Positions 6,982-16,555 of a DNA stretch of 24,376 nucleotides are shown here, one piece after another. The stretch is taken from contig CAJATB010000260.1 of assembly GCA_903944755.1 (NCBI GenBank), forward strand, positions 1 to 24,376, given 5' to 3'. The stretch comes from an uncultured Bacteroidota bacterium (lineage in GTDB: Bacteria > Bacteroidota > Bacteroidia > Chitinophagales > Chitinophagaceae). The translations under genes were made by a program, and so were the position numbers. The first letter of the stretch is position 1. The number at the start of each line of letters is the position of its first letter. The notes beneath the pieces are model-generated. The model had not been told where the DNA came from. It made no database searches and saw only the letters and a program-made list of their open reading frames with translations.

Positions 6982-7683
6982 AAATTGTACGTATATAATA
7001 GCAGCTAATATTCCCCCTACCAAAGGACCAAATACAGGAACTGCCGCATAACCCCAATCACTAGGCCCTTTCCCCTTCATTGGGAGGATAAAATGCATAA
7101 TTCTAGGCCCTAAATCCCTGGCAGGATTAATGGCAAAACCAGTTGGACCACCTAGTCCAAAACCAATTGCTGCCACTAAAAGGGCAACTGGAAGGGCCGA
7201 TAGAGACCCCATTTCCACTGCTGCGGGCTTTAAATAGAAAACTCCAAGCATAAAAATAAAGGTTGCAAGGGTCTCCACTATGAAATTTTGAGGAAGATTT
7301 CGGATAGAAGGGGCGGTAGAAAAACAGGCTAATTGTGCCGCAGCGTCATCACATTCATTAAAATGATCCTTATACACCATCCAAACTACAAAAGCGCCTA
7401 GCATACCACCTAGTAATTGCGCTAATACATATAATGGGACAAGCGCCCAGCTAAATTTCCCGGCGATGGCTAATGCAATTGTAACTGCCGGATTTAAGTG
7501 ACCTCCACTAATACCTGAAGTCATATACACCGCAACGAAAACTGCGAAAGTCCAGCCTAAAATAATAGAAGCTAAGCCTCCATTATTTCCCTTGGTATCT
7601 GGTAATACTACATTAGCCACAACACCATTACCAATTATAATTACTATAGCTGTTCCTATTAATTCTGCTAAAAAGGGGGTCAT
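6973..7683 (-). CDS. glpF: Glycerol facilitator / aquaglyceroporin (MIP family)
   Basis: A 236-residue inner-membrane channel with six predicted helices and the two half-membrane NPA loops: GGHLNPAVT (N64) and FAINPARDLGPR (N186). The Asp after the second NPA-Arg (NPARD) is characteristic of glycerol-conducting members rather than strict water channels. It follows glpK by 64 bases on the same strand, so both likely serve uptake: GlpF admits glycerol by diffusion and GlpK traps it as glycerol 3-phosphate. Length is slightly below E. coli GlpF (281), mainly at the C-terminus. The atpD promoter starts inside its last codons. Confidence 0.93.
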   Translation of the reverse strand: MTPFLAELIGTAIVIIIGNGVVANVVLPDTKGNNGGLASIILGWTFAVFVAVYMTSGISGGHLNPAVTIALAIAGKFSWALVPLYVLAQLLGGMLGAFVVWMVYKDHFNECDDAAAQLACFSTAPSIRNLPQNFIVETLATFIFMLGVFYLKPAAVEMGSLSALPVALLVAAIGFGLGGPTGFAINPARDLGPRIMHFILPMKGKGPSDWGYAAVPVFGPLVGGILAAIIYVQFLQ

Positions 7684-7747
7684 GTAAATTAATTTAGAAT
7701 TAACCGATTCGTTAAATTAAGAAAAATTGTGATTACTAAATATAGGA

Positions 7748-9229
7748 TTAAATATTTGTTGCCTTAATTGCTTGTTGCCATCCCTTTATACCTTCAGCCC
7801 TTTCTGTTGCATTCATGACAGGCTGAAAAGTGGTATCCACATGCCATTGCGCGCGGAGTGCTTCCATATCCTTCCAAAATCCAACAGCTAGTCCAGCCAA
7901 ATAAGCAGCACCCAATGCAGTTGTCTCCACAATCACTGGCCTGATAACTAAGGTGTTTAAAATGTCAGACTGAAACTGCATTAATAAATTATTATTGGTC
8001 GCTCCTCCATCAACTCTTAATTCTGTAATTGGAATACCTGCATCTGCTTCCATTGCCTTTAGTACATCATAGGTTTGGTAGGCAATACCTTCTAAAGCCG
8101 CTCTGGCGATATGTCCCGAGTTGGTTCCTCTGGTAATACCGACAATGGAACCTCTTGCATGTTGGTTCCAATAAGGAGCACCTAGCCCTGCAAATGCAGG
8201 CACTAAATAAACACCATCGGTATGTTCAACTTGTCTTGCTAGTGCCTCCACTTCAGATGAATTTCTAATTAAATGAAGCCCATCTCTTAGCCATTGTACC
8301 ACCGCGCCACCAATAAAAACACTCCCTTCTAGTGCATAATAAGTATGTCCATTTATTTGTAAAGCAATAGTGGTTAATAAATTATTTTTTGATGCCACTG
8401 CTTTATCTCCAGTATGCATTAACATAAAACAGCCGGTGCCATAAGTGTTTTTTACCATGCCAGGAGCCGTGCACATTTGTCCAAATAATGCAGCCTGCTG
8501 ATCCCCAGCGATGCCTGCAATAGGTAGCTCTTTAATGGTGGATAAATGATTGGTATAACCATATATTTCGCTACTACTTTTTACTTCCGGTAAAATCGAA
8601 TCAGGGATATCAAATAAGGCAAGTAATTCCTTGTCCCATGCTAAATTGTGAATATTGTATAACATAGTTCGGGAGGCATTGGTAGCATCTGTTACATGCA
8701 CTTTCCCATTTGTCAATTTCCACACTAGCCAAGTATCAATAGTTCCAAAACACAATTCCCCATTAGCAGCTAATGCGCGTGCACCTTGTACATTATCTAA
8801 AATCCATTTTATTTTAGAAGCAGAGAAATATGCATCAATTATTAAACCAGTTTTTTCTTGAATTATTTGCGCTTTTCCTAATTTTTTTAAGGTATCGCAA
8901 AAATCAGCTGTACGGCGGTCTTGCCAAACAATTGCATTGTAAATTGGCAATCCTGTTTGCTTATTCCAAACTACCGTTGTTTCTCTTTGATTCGTAATAC
9001 CAATGGCAGCAATATCGGTTAAGGATAAGTTTTTCTTACTAATAGCTTCAGAAGCTACCCCTATTTGGGTACTCCAAATCTCCATAGCATCATGTTCTAC
9101 CCAACCCGGGTGAGGAAAATGTTGAGTAAACTCCTTTTGTGCAATTCCTTGGATTTGACCCTGTTGATCAACCAATATAGCACGACTACTTGTCGTACCC
9201 TGATCGAAGGATAAGATATATTTTGACAT
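7748..9229 (-). CDS. glpK: Glycerol kinase
   Basis: A 493-residue FGGY-family kinase that phosphorylates glycerol with ATP to sn-glycerol 3-phosphate. The N-terminal phosphate loop FDQGTTSSRAI is at 8-18, QHFPHPGWVEHDA at 36-48, the substrate region NQRETTVVW and IVWQDRRTADFC near 80-110, GIAGDQQAALFGQ near 240, and the C-terminal GGATNNNLLMQFQSD block near 410. Length matches E. coli GlpK (about 502). The ATG at 9229 is the standard start. A -7-like TAGTTTTG sits 29 bases upstream, overlapping the stop of the previous gene. No glpD or glycerol regulator is present nearby. Confidence 0.97.
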   Translation of the reverse strand: MSKYILSFDQGTTSSRAILVDQQGQIQGIAQKEFTQHFPHPGWVEHDAMEIWSTQIGVASEAISKKNLSLTDIAAIGITNQRETTVVWNKQTGLPIYNAIVWQDRRTADFCDTLKKLGKAQIIQEKTGLIIDAYFSASKIKWILDNVQGARALAANGELCFGTIDTWLVWKLTNGKVHVTDATNASRTMLYNIHNLAWDKELLALFDIPDSILPEVKSSSEIYGYTNHLSTIKELPIAGIAGDQQAALFGQMCTAPGMVKNTYGTGCFMLMHTGDKAVASKNNLLTTIALQINGHTYYALEGSVFIGGAVVQWLRDGLHLIRNSSEVEALARQVEHTDGVYLVPAFAGLGAPYWNQHARGSIVGITRGTNSGHIARAALEGIAYQTYDVLKAMEADAGIPITELRVDGGATNNNLLMQFQSDILNTLVIRPVIVETTALGAAYLAGLAVGFWKDMEALRAQWHVDTTFQPVMNATERAEGIKGWQQAIKATNI

Positions 9230-9257
9230 GGCAGCAAAAATTAGATAGTAAATATAA

Positions 9258-9265
9258 CAAAACTA
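9258..9265 (-). promoter_or_regulatory. Candidate -7 element of glpK-glpF (TAGTTTTG)
   Basis: The minus strand reads TAGTTTTG, matching TAnnTTTG, 28 bases before the glpK ATG and overlapping the stop codon of the upstream gene. A TTG lies 16 bases further upstream (9284-9282), shorter than the usual 19-20 base spacer, so this is a moderate candidate. Confidence 0.45.
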
Positions 9266-10624
9266 TCTTCTGTTTTTTAACCAACTTTCAGGATCAAAAT
9301 AAACCGCCTTTTCATTATTAATAGAAAACAACAATGATCCTTCTCCATCTAAATTTACGCCTGAGCGACCTAATACAGTCCCAGCTCTAACCTCTTGGCC
9401 AACATTAACATTAATGCCACTTAAGTAGGTATACATTGAAAAGTATTTACCATGTTGTACAAATACCGTCAAGTCCCCATTTATATCCCCTGTATATTTA
9501 ACAACACCATTTGCAACACTCTTAACAGCCGTTCCCTTGGGAACAGCTAATTCAATACCATCACTTTTTTGATTCAGTTTAGTACCTGGAATGTTTTGAA
9601 TACCGAAACGAACATACACATTACCTCTATCTACTGGCCAAGGTAAATTGCCTTTATTTGTCTCGAAAGAAACAGAAGCCTCTCTGCCTTCTTCTGTTGT
9701 TTCAAATGCTGAATAAGGACGAGAACTGGTTGTGCTAGTTAACCCCCCTTCCACATTACTTACTTTAGCGTTTGTTGTTTTCCCGGTTGTTTTAGCAGGT
9801 ACATTATTTACAATCGTATTATTCGCTTTTACTTTTGCTGCATCTGCTGCTTTTAGTTTTGCAATTCTATCCTTTTCTTTCTTCTCCGCTTCTAATGCTT
9901 CCCTTCTAATAATAGCTAATACAGCTTGTTGCATTTTTCTTCTTTGGGCTTCCTTTTGTCTTACTTGTACTGTAATTTCTTGTTCTTTACTTTTTAGCTG
10001 TTTTATGATTTTGTCCTGTTCCTTTCTGTCATCCACTAGCACTTTTAATTGTTCGTTCTGAACATTCAATGTTTTAAGTCTATCTTTTTTATTAAAATTT
10101 AATACGCTTATCTTAGCGTTTAAGTCCTGCTCTGACAAGTCAATCGCGCGTGCTTGCGCTTCTCTGTTTTGTCTATAGCTTTTCAAATAAGTAATACGCT
10201 TTACTGCATCGTTAAAACTGTTGGCAGAAAACAAAAAGTTTAAATATTCGTAAGCACTTCTACTTTTATAAGCAAAAATAATACTCTTAGCATACCTGAC
10301 TTTTAAGGTATCTAGATCCTTATTCAACCTTTGAACATCTAATTGGTTTGTGAAAATAGCATCGTCTAAAATTTTAACTTGCTTAGTAATGCCGTTTACC
10401 AATGCTTCTCTTTTTGCTATCTTGCTACGAATGGCCGCTAATTGCCCTAATGAGTTTTTCTTGTTTTTCTTTGTTTGCTCAAGCAGTCGGTTAAGATCCT
10501 CTAATTCTCTACGAATAGATTGTTCTTGTTTTTGCAATTCCTCGCGAGACAAATTGGCTTGCGCCGAAGCATTCATTAAAACACTTCCCATTAACATTAT
10601 TATTAGCGTAACCCTTTTTATCAT
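9263..10624 (-). CDS. EnvC-like murein hydrolase activator (degenerate M23/LytM domain)
   Basis: A 453-residue exported protein. A signal peptide (about 1-21, ending NASAQA) is followed by a long coiled coil (about 22-255, rich in Glu, Lys, Gln and Leu), an Ala/Lys/Thr-rich linker, and a C-terminal LytM-like domain (about 330-453). The zinc motifs of active M23 peptidases are not conserved: the first HxxxD site reads NQKSDGIEL, the YAHL site reads YTYL, and the final HLHF site reads LLFSI. Like EnvC and NlpD, it is therefore probably an activator of amidases that split septal peptidoglycan, not a peptidase. It lies downstream of a DUF4292 lipoprotein gene (27-base gap), a pairing I recall as common in Bacteroidota. 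Confidence 0.88.
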   Translation of the reverse strand: MIKRVTLIIMLMGSVLMNASAQANLSREELQKQEQSIRRELEDLNRLLEQTKKNKKNSLGQLAAIRSKIAKREALVNGITKQVKILDDAIFTNQLDVQRLNKDLDTLKVRYAKSIIFAYKSRSAYEYLNFLFSANSFNDAVKRITYLKSYRQNREAQARAIDLSEQDLNAKISVLNFNKKDRLKTLNVQNEQLKVLVDDRKEQDKIIKQLKSKEQEITVQVRQKEAQRRKMQQAVLAIIRREALEAEKKEKDRIAKLKAADAAKVKANNTIVNNVPAKTTGKTTNAKVSNVEGGLTSTTSSRPYSAFETTEEGREASVSFETNKGNLPWPVDRGNVYVRFGIQNIPGTKLNQKSDGIELAVPKGTAVKSVANGVVKYTGDINGDLTVFVQHGKYFSMYTYLSGINVNVGQEVRAGTVLGRSGVNLDGEGSLLFSINNEKAVYFDPESWLKNRR

Positions 10625-10651
10625 AGATACTATTATTTGAATAAATTAAAA

Positions 10652-11473
10652 CTATCTGCGTTTACCTGGCCTAGGGATAGCAAATCTGTATTTCAATTGT
10701 TCATTAAAACTAAATTCTTTTACTTCCATATGTATTTCCAACCTTGACTGAGCAGCAATCGCAATATCCCTGTATAAAGGAAACTGATAGATGCCCACTA
10801 AAGTATGATCACTATAACTGATATCACAAGTGCGGTGTTGGTTCAAGTCAATGTCGTCTAATTTTAAGTGAATAATTTTTGAATTATCCTCACTCAAACT
10901 AATTAAATTTTTAAATAAAACACCCAATAAACTTACTTGTAATTTTTTTTCATCCATTTTATAAGAAACCACATTGGTACTATCCATAAATATAGGATTG
11001 CCAATTAAAAAATCCTGAATCGTTGAAAAAGTAAAAGGGATTTTAATAATCTCCTGCAGGTAACTTATTGGCCTTATCACTGTTTTTTTCTCAAGTGGAT
11101 AAATTAACACCACTGTATCCTTATTAATCAATGCTTTCAAGCCAATTACACCCATTGCCCCCCTCATTGTTACAAATATGGCGCTATCCTTCTTTATACT
11201 AATATTCGCAATATAGGTGTCCGCATTTTTTATTGTTTCATAATCCACCTTTAAGCGCGCATTCATAGTGGTGAAATCTAGTTTAGTCAATGTAATTTTA
11301 TCAACGATTTCTTTCACAATAACGGCTGAATCTACCACCGATTTTTCAGACAATAATTGATATTGTGCAGTATCGCTTTTTGATAAGGCATCTTTAATCA
11401 CTTGCACTTTTCTTAAATTAGAACAAGATGCAAAAATAATGATGGTAAATAGTAAGAGGGCCGAATGCTTCAT
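10652..11473 (-). CDS. DUF4292-type outer-membrane-associated lipoprotein
   Basis: A 273-residue lipoprotein. The chosen ATG at 11473 gives a short signal peptide MKHSALLLFTIIIFASC with lipobox FASC and lipidated Cys17. A longer frame to 11533 would bury the signal sequence inside the dut gene, so it is rejected. The mature part is rich in beta-strands and has the family look of DUF4292 proteins, which resemble LolA/LolB-like lipid-binding folds; the name is by recall and context, not a search. It starts 7 bases after the dut stop and precedes the EnvC-like gene. A role in envelope lipid or lipoprotein handling is plausible but unproven. Confidence 0.78.
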   Translation of the reverse strand: MKHSALLLFTIIIFASCSNLRKVQVIKDALSKSDTAQYQLLSEKSVVDSAVIVKEIVDKITLTKLDFTTMNARLKVDYETIKNADTYIANISIKKDSAIFVTMRGAMGVIGLKALINKDTVVLIYPLEKKTVIRPISYLQEIIKIPFTFSTIQDFLIGNPIFMDSTNVVSYKMDEKKLQVSLLGVLFKNLISLSEDNSKIIHLKLDDIDLNQHRTCDISYSDHTLVGIYQFPLYRDIAIAAQSRLEIHMEVKEFSFNEQLKYRFAIPRPGKRR

Positions 11474-11480
11474 ATTATTT

Positions 11481-11921
11481 TTATTGTTTACCCGTATGAC
11501 CAAATCCTCCTTCCCCTCTTTCCGTTTCCTCAAGTTCCTCGGCTAATTCCCATTCTACTTTTTCAACAGCCTGAAAAACAATTTGAGCAATACGATCCCC
11601 ATCCTTTATGATTTGAGTTTCATTGGACAAGTTAATCAATATGACTTTTAGTTCCCCTCTGTAATCAGCGTCAATAGTGCCTGGCGTGTTTAAGCAAGTA
11701 ATACCTTGTTTAATAGCCAACCCACTTCTTGGCCTAATTTGCGCTTCCCAATTATAAGGGATGGCTAAGAAAAGGCCCGTAGGGACCAAAATGCGACTAA
11801 GTGGTGCTAATGAAATTGGCTCGGTAATAAAGGCCCTTAAATCCATACCAGATGAACCCGAGGTCGCATAGGCTGGCAAAGGATGGTGACTTTTATTTAC
11901 GATTTTGATAATTGCTGACAT
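11481..11921 (-). CDS. dut: Deoxyuridine 5'-triphosphate nucleotidohydrolase
   Basis: A 146-residue trimeric dUTPase that hydrolyses dUTP to dUMP and pyrophosphate, keeping uracil out of DNA and supplying dTMP synthesis. All five motifs are visible: GSSGMDLRA (22-30), RPRSGLAIKQGI (63-74), GTIDADYRGELKV (81-93) with the catalytic Asp, GDRIAQIVF (108-116) and the C-terminal ERGEGGFGHTG (134-144). The frame extends to a TTG at 11930, but the ATG at 11921 gives the normal N-terminus (MSAIIKIVNKS). It lies 27 bases after porV and 7 bases before the DUF4292 gene, probably in one transcript. Confidence 0.97.
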   Translation of the reverse strand: MSAIIKIVNKSHHPLPAYATSGSSGMDLRAFITEPISLAPLSRILVPTGLFLAIPYNWEAQIRPRSGLAIKQGITCLNTPGTIDADYRGELKVILINLSNETQIIKDGDRIAQIVFQAVEKVEWELAEELEETERGEGGFGHTGKQ

Positions 11922-11948
11922 GGTCAACAAAAATAGGCAAAAAGAAAG

Positions 11949-13088
11949 TTAGAAATTGAAAACAGTTCCGAATCTTAGGGTATTAGAGAGTGGATTTTTA
12001 GTAATTCCTCCTCCAGAAGGAACTAAATAGGAAATATGAAACCTTGAGTTTTCATATTGAAAGCTAGTACCTAAGGTAAAATATTGCATATTCCCTAAGT
12101 TTTTATTATTATCAATATAGTAACCTGCTCTAATGAAAAAACGGTCAGTATAATTATATTCTGCACCAGCTGAAACCTTTAAAGACTCCCCAATTGGCAT
12201 TCCATATTTGCTAGAAAACGAATTAAACCAACTACTCACAACCGATTGCGAATAATATTGTCTTACTACTTCACTTTCCCTGTCTTGACCTATAGGTGTT
12301 TTGGGCACCATTAACCTATTTACATCCACTCCAAATTCAATAGAATTTGCGTTATCAAACTTATTCAGGTAACCAATACCCAAACCAATATTTGCAGGTA
12401 TAAAGGACTTATCCCTTGAATCATTGGTATAACTTATTTTACCTCCTAAGTTAGAAAGTAACAAGCCGCCATGAAAACCTTGCATGTCTTCGTTTTGTTT
12501 ATAATATAAACTAATGTCCCCCGCTAATGTGTTACCCGCACGATAATTAGTAAGGTTGGGCCCTAAAGCACCTTGCACCAATTTAGAATGAATAAACCTT
12601 AATGTCACACCCACACTAAACTGATCTGTGAGTAAAACACTGTACCCAAAATCAAGACTATACTCTGATGGCCTTTGTGAAGCAAGTGGATTATTATCCT
12701 GATCGGTAAAATCAATATTACCTAAACTAAAAAACCTTAATGAAGCATTGATACTATTATTATCATTTAATTTTTGATAAAAACCAGCACTCGCTAAATA
12801 CACATCATTCAACCCTAAATCTTTTAGCCAAGGCGTATAGTTTATTAAAAACGCCCTCGACTCTTTTAAGTGCGGCAACTTTGCTGTGTTCCCAAATAAA
12901 TCATTAGTTTCCGGTGCCATAGCCAAAGACAAATTACCCATTCCACCTGAACGTGCATCTGGTGATATAAGTAAAAAGGGAACTGCTGTGCTTTGTATAT
13001 TAATAGAATCAGCTTGAGCCATTAACCCTATTGAAGAAAATACAGTTAGCACCAAAAGGACTAAAAGGCGTAATTTATTTTGAATCAT
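11949..13088 (-). CDS. porV: Type IX secretion system outer-membrane shuttle PorV (LptO)
   Basis: A 379-residue outer-membrane protein. A signal peptide (about 1-24, ending GLMAQA) precedes a beta-barrel of the FadL-like fold. The N-terminal block STAVPFLLISPDARSGGMG and NDLFGNTAKLP are typical of PorV. The protein ends in Phe (RFGTVFNF), as expected of an outer-membrane barrel. PorV collects T9SS cargo from the translocon by its C-terminal domain and presents it to the sortase PorU. The gene follows porU on the same strand (56-base gap), the conserved porU-porV pairing. TACCTTTA on the minus strand at 13116-13123 could be its own promoter. Confidence 0.92.
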   Translation of the reverse strand: MIQNKLRLLVLLVLTVFSSIGLMAQADSINIQSTAVPFLLISPDARSGGMGNLSLAMAPETNDLFGNTAKLPHLKESRAFLINYTPWLKDLGLNDVYLASAGFYQKLNDNNSINASLRFFSLGNIDFTDQDNNPLASQRPSEYSLDFGYSVLLTDQFSVGVTLRFIHSKLVQGALGPNLTNYRAGNTLAGDISLYYKQNEDMQGFHGGLLLSNLGGKISYTNDSRDKSFIPANIGLGIGYLNKFDNANSIEFGVDVNRLMVPKTPIGQDRESEVVRQYYSQSVVSSWFNSFSSKYGMPIGESLKVSAGAEYNYTDRFFIRAGYYIDNNKNLGNMQYFTLGTSFQYENSRFHISYLVPSGGGITKNPLSNTLRFGTVFNF

Positions 13089-13144
13089 GTAATTGAATAT
13101 TTATGAATAGCGTAATAAAGGTAAATAATTGATATTACAATTCG

Positions 13145-16100
13145 CTAATATTTAACAAACTTACTCGGTAAAGAAATAGTTGATTTATTAACTGTAGCAA
13201 GAATTCTACAATAATAGAACCCTGGCAATAGTCTTGCTCCATTAGCCCCACTAGCATCCCAATTAATAACGACTAGGTTGCTGGTATAGGTCTCCTCCAG
13301 CTGTTTTGAAAATACCCTACTACCATTAATATCAAAAATTTCAAGTTGTAGTTTCAGTGGCGTATTTGGCTGATTATGCTCAAAACTGAATCTTGCACTA
13401 GCACCAACAGGGTTGGGAGAAATAGAAAAATTTCTAAGCATTGCATTTTCAGTGGGTGGAACTACAAAAAATAGCGTGTCCGTATTTGAGTTACCTAGTA
13501 AATCCCAAGCCTTAATAATTAACGTGTGCTTGCCTTCTGAAAATAGTGGCAATGCGTAAACGATACTACCTTTTTGGTAAGTATTAATTGCAGCTGTATA
13601 ATAGTTATTAAGTAGAATTGGATTTTTATAATTTCCATCAATCACAAGTACAATGTCATGGCCTAAAGCATTACCTGAAGTTTGAATACCGGCACTATCT
13701 GCTAGATTGATTAACAATTTTGCATTTGTGGTAACCCAAGTACCATCAACAAAATTGGTATCATTTATAAACGCTTTTATAGCGGGACCTACTGTATCTG
13801 AAAAGCTATTATCTAATTTATTATTAACAAAAATTTCATTGTACACTCCAATCGCATCTTCTTTTTCATTGCTTGCATATAATTGCATTTTTAACGCGCC
13901 ATTCGTGCCAACCATTTCTTTGGGTAATATAAATTCAATGGCGAAAGCACCGTTACCGACATCAGCCTTCCCTCTAAATAAAATATTTTCTTGTACCGCA
14001 ACAGAAACCGGCATGCTTGCAGGTAAATTAGCAATGGTGTTTATATTTTTTACTGCATCATATAAAACCAATTCAACCACCCCGTTAAAATTAGATTTCA
14101 CGGCACCATTATCTTCAATTTTGCCAGTTACTTTATAAATGGCTCCAGCAGTTAGTGTATCCGAGCCAATAAATTGCTTTTGGTTAATAGTAGCTAATTT
14201 CACCTTATACTTCACCGCCGCCAATTTCATTGCTGGGTCACCCAATAAAGAAAATTTGAAAGCATTTACGCGGTCTGGAACTAGCGACCAGTATTTATTT
14301 TTTGCGCGCTTCAACGCCTCTCCAATGGTGCTCATTTTACTAGCCGTATCGGGAACCAATAAGGACTGTATAAATAAATCATTTAGTTGTTTATTGCTGT
14401 AGGCAAATACTAACCTACTTGCCGCAACTACGCCAACAATACCTTTCCCATTTTTCATAAGTGCGTCAAACCCAATAGGACTTTGTTGAGGTTGATCGTA
14501 TGGTGCAAAATCACATGAAGCAGTAATCATCAAAGGAAGTTTACCCCTATTATCCCATTGTGCAATGCCAGCATCCGAAATTACTGCTTCTTCCGATAAC
14601 CTTAAATAGTTGCCATGGCCAGTATAGTTTACTATTAATGAGCCATTATTTATTACTTGATTTAAGTCTGTAACTAAAGCAGGGTATGTGTTTCCTGTGG
14701 TAGTAGTAGTTGCCTTATATAAATCCAAGTATAACTTTTTATGATTCCATAACGGCGACCTCTTTTGTAAATTTTGCGTAATCTCCTCGGCGTCTTGTAA
14801 GTGTAAATTATAATCCCCGTCATCGGCAACCCAGGTCAGTTGATTTTTCCAAGCACCTCCATTCAAACCCTGCTGATATTGAATTATTTTTTCAACGAGT
14901 GTATCCGCTTCAGCGACATTTCTAACAGGGAGCCTTCCAATAGCCAGCGCAAGTTCCGTCACATTATTATTGGCACTCATACTTGCACCGTCCGACAATA
15001 AACCATAATAATCGTCCGACGTGTAGCTCGACAATAAGCTGGTGGAATTAACGCTTTGATAGGTTGGAATTTGTGTTGTACTATTTAGCTTTTTTAGTTC
15101 AAAATTCCCAATGCCTAATAACAGTAAATATTTTGGAGGACTTGCTTTTTGTATAGCTGCTTTTTCTACCAAATATTTTATGCAATTTCTAATACCTATT
15201 GGACTCACTTGGCCACCCGAAAATTCATTATAAATTTCCTCTGCCATCAAAATCCCTACCTTTAAATTATTTGCATTATTATGGAATTCCTGTAGTTTAA
15301 TAGCTGCATTTTTATAAGCAATTGGTGTTATAATAATGTAATCAACATTAACTGAACCTAGTAGGTTTTGATTAGCTATTTTACCTACAAAAAAAGGACT
15401 TTCAACTGATTGCTGTTGCACTGCCATAAACTCATTAACGGTGTCACTTACATGCACAAAACTCCCAACACCACCAGTCTGAATAGTTATTTGCATATTA
15501 ATAGGGCTTGCTGGGCGGGAAACATCCCAAACCATTGTAGTGGCGTCAGCACCTTGTATTTTATATTGAACAGCAAGCCTGTTATTAGTAGTTATACTAT
15601 TCCTAAAACTAAAGGAGCGTGTATTAAAAAATCCAATATTTTTCTTTGCATGCATTTGAATAAAATCAATCCATCCTGAACTATTTATTGCACTACTTGC
15701 AAAATCGATTGATACATTCGCAGTGTTTGGCAATGGTATTACAGCGTTATACTTCCATTCAAAATTGAATTTTTTTAAAATAGCTGTCTCATCATAAACA
15801 AGCCCTGATATAGGATTAATGGAAGCAGAATGTACTAATTGGTCATTCCATTTTAATATAAAATTACCTGGCACAGAAACACTAGCAGCAGCATAGCTGG
15901 TTTTAAATTTTATTGGCGCACCAATATTTATCCCCTCTGTGTTTAGCGTGTAAGTTAATTTTGATTGTTTGCCACTGCCTTGCCCCATGGTATTACCCAA
16001 CCATAGCTGACCACTATTCAACAATGAAATGGTATCTTTTTCAATTAACCACCTTTCATCAAACTGATCAATAATTTTGTCATAATTATTTTGGACCGCA

Positions 16101-16555
16101 GCCGTTGAAATACGCTTTCCGTTTGCACCAAGCGTTAAAAAAAAATAAACACTATCCTTAGTTGAATTATTAAAGTGGTCAAAAAGGCTATCCATTTCAT
16201 TAAATCTCCACTGAATTGGGCCTTCGCTGTAAAATAAAAAATGATCTGATTCGTCAAATTTTCCATCTCCTCCATCATTCACCTGTATTGCATTTTCAAC
16301 TAGTCCAACGACCCTATTTGCCGCCTGCGTTTCCTGTAAATTGGCAAGATTAAAACTATATAATTGAATTTGGCTCGAAGTGCATGGAATAAGCAATCCC
16401 ATCTGCCTTAATTGGTTTCCAGTAAGCTGAAATATGCCCTGCTTTCCAACAGCTAGTTTCGCCCACTGACCACTGGACAAAGGGCTATTTTGACCCTTTA
16501 TGGTGGGGTTAAAAATTAAAGAAAATAAAATTAACAATAATACAACCCTATTCAT
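13145..16555 (-). CDS. porU: Type IX secretion system sortase PorU (C25 peptidase)
   Basis: A 1136-residue cell-surface protease that removes the C-terminal sorting domain of T9SS cargo and attaches the cargo to surface lipopolysaccharide. A signal peptide (about 1-21) is followed by a long beta-rich region and a gingipain-like C25 domain at about 410-790. The catalytic residues are visible: His647 in VNYTGHGN and Cys681 in MITASCDFAP. The last 90 residues (from FSISPNPVG) form a type A T9SS sorting domain with the KxxxGxYY-like LLPGFYYCRI block, as PorU itself uses the pathway. It stands upstream of porV and divergent from a gldJ-like gene, a conserved T9SS neighbourhood. A palindrome lies directly before its start. 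Confidence 0.93.
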   Translation of the reverse strand: MNRVVLLLILFSLIFNPTIKGQNSPLSSGQWAKLAVGKQGIFQLTGNQLRQMGLLIPCTSSQIQLYSFNLANLQETQAANRVVGLVENAIQVNDGGDGKFDESDHFLFYSEGPIQWRFNEMDSLFDHFNNSTKDSVYFFLTLGANGKRISTAAVQNNYDKIIDQFDERWLIEKDTISLLNSGQLWLGNTMGQGSGKQSKLTYTLNTEGINIGAPIKFKTSYAAASVSVPGNFILKWNDQLVHSASINPISGLVYDETAILKKFNFEWKYNAVIPLPNTANVSIDFASSAINSSGWIDFIQMHAKKNIGFFNTRSFSFRNSITTNNRLAVQYKIQGADATTMVWDVSRPASPINMQITIQTGGVGSFVHVSDTVNEFMAVQQQSVESPFFVGKIANQNLLGSVNVDYIIITPIAYKNAAIKLQEFHNNANNLKVGILMAEEIYNEFSGGQVSPIGIRNCIKYLVEKAAIQKASPPKYLLLLGIGNFELKKLNSTTQIPTYQSVNSTSLLSSYTSDDYYGLLSDGASMSANNNVTELALAIGRLPVRNVAEADTLVEKIIQYQQGLNGGAWKNQLTWVADDGDYNLHLQDAEEITQNLQKRSPLWNHKKLYLDLYKATTTTTGNTYPALVTDLNQVINNGSLIVNYTGHGNYLRLSEEAVISDAGIAQWDNRGKLPLMITASCDFAPYDQPQQSPIGFDALMKNGKGIVGVVAASRLVFAYSNKQLNDLFIQSLLVPDTASKMSTIGEALKRAKNKYWSLVPDRVNAFKFSLLGDPAMKLAAVKYKVKLATINQKQFIGSDTLTAGAIYKVTGKIEDNGAVKSNFNGVVELVLYDAVKNINTIANLPASMPVSVAVQENILFRGKADVGNGAFAIEFILPKEMVGTNGALKMQLYASNEKEDAIGVYNEIFVNNKLDNSFSDTVGPAIKAFINDTNFVDGTWVTTNAKLLINLADSAGIQTSGNALGHDIVLVIDGNYKNPILLNNYYTAAINTYQKGSIVYALPLFSEGKHTLIIKAWDLLGNSNTDTLFFVVPPTENAMLRNFSISPNPVGASARFSFEHNQPNTPLKLQLEIFDINGSRVFSKQLEETYTSNLVVINWDASGANGARLLPGFYYCRILATVNKSTISLPSKFVKY

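Noticed and set aside
7684..7747. Near-palindrome AATTAAC-CGATTC-GTTAAATT between glpK and glpF as an operator
   Set aside because: It is AT-rich and imperfect, with no regulator gene nearby; the glpK-glpF gap looks like an ordinary spacer.
9732..10061. A 109-codon plus-strand frame rich in Ser, Phe and Cys
   Set aside because: It is the mirror of the Lys/Glu-rich coiled coil of the EnvC-like gene; low-complexity shadow coding only.
11474..11533. Longer N-terminus for the DUF4292 lipoprotein
   Set aside because: It would overlap dut and bury the lipoprotein signal peptide 20 residues inside the protein.
13707..14138. A 143-codon plus-strand frame inside porU
   Set aside because: It lies opposite a well-supported gene and has no recognisable motifs or promoter.
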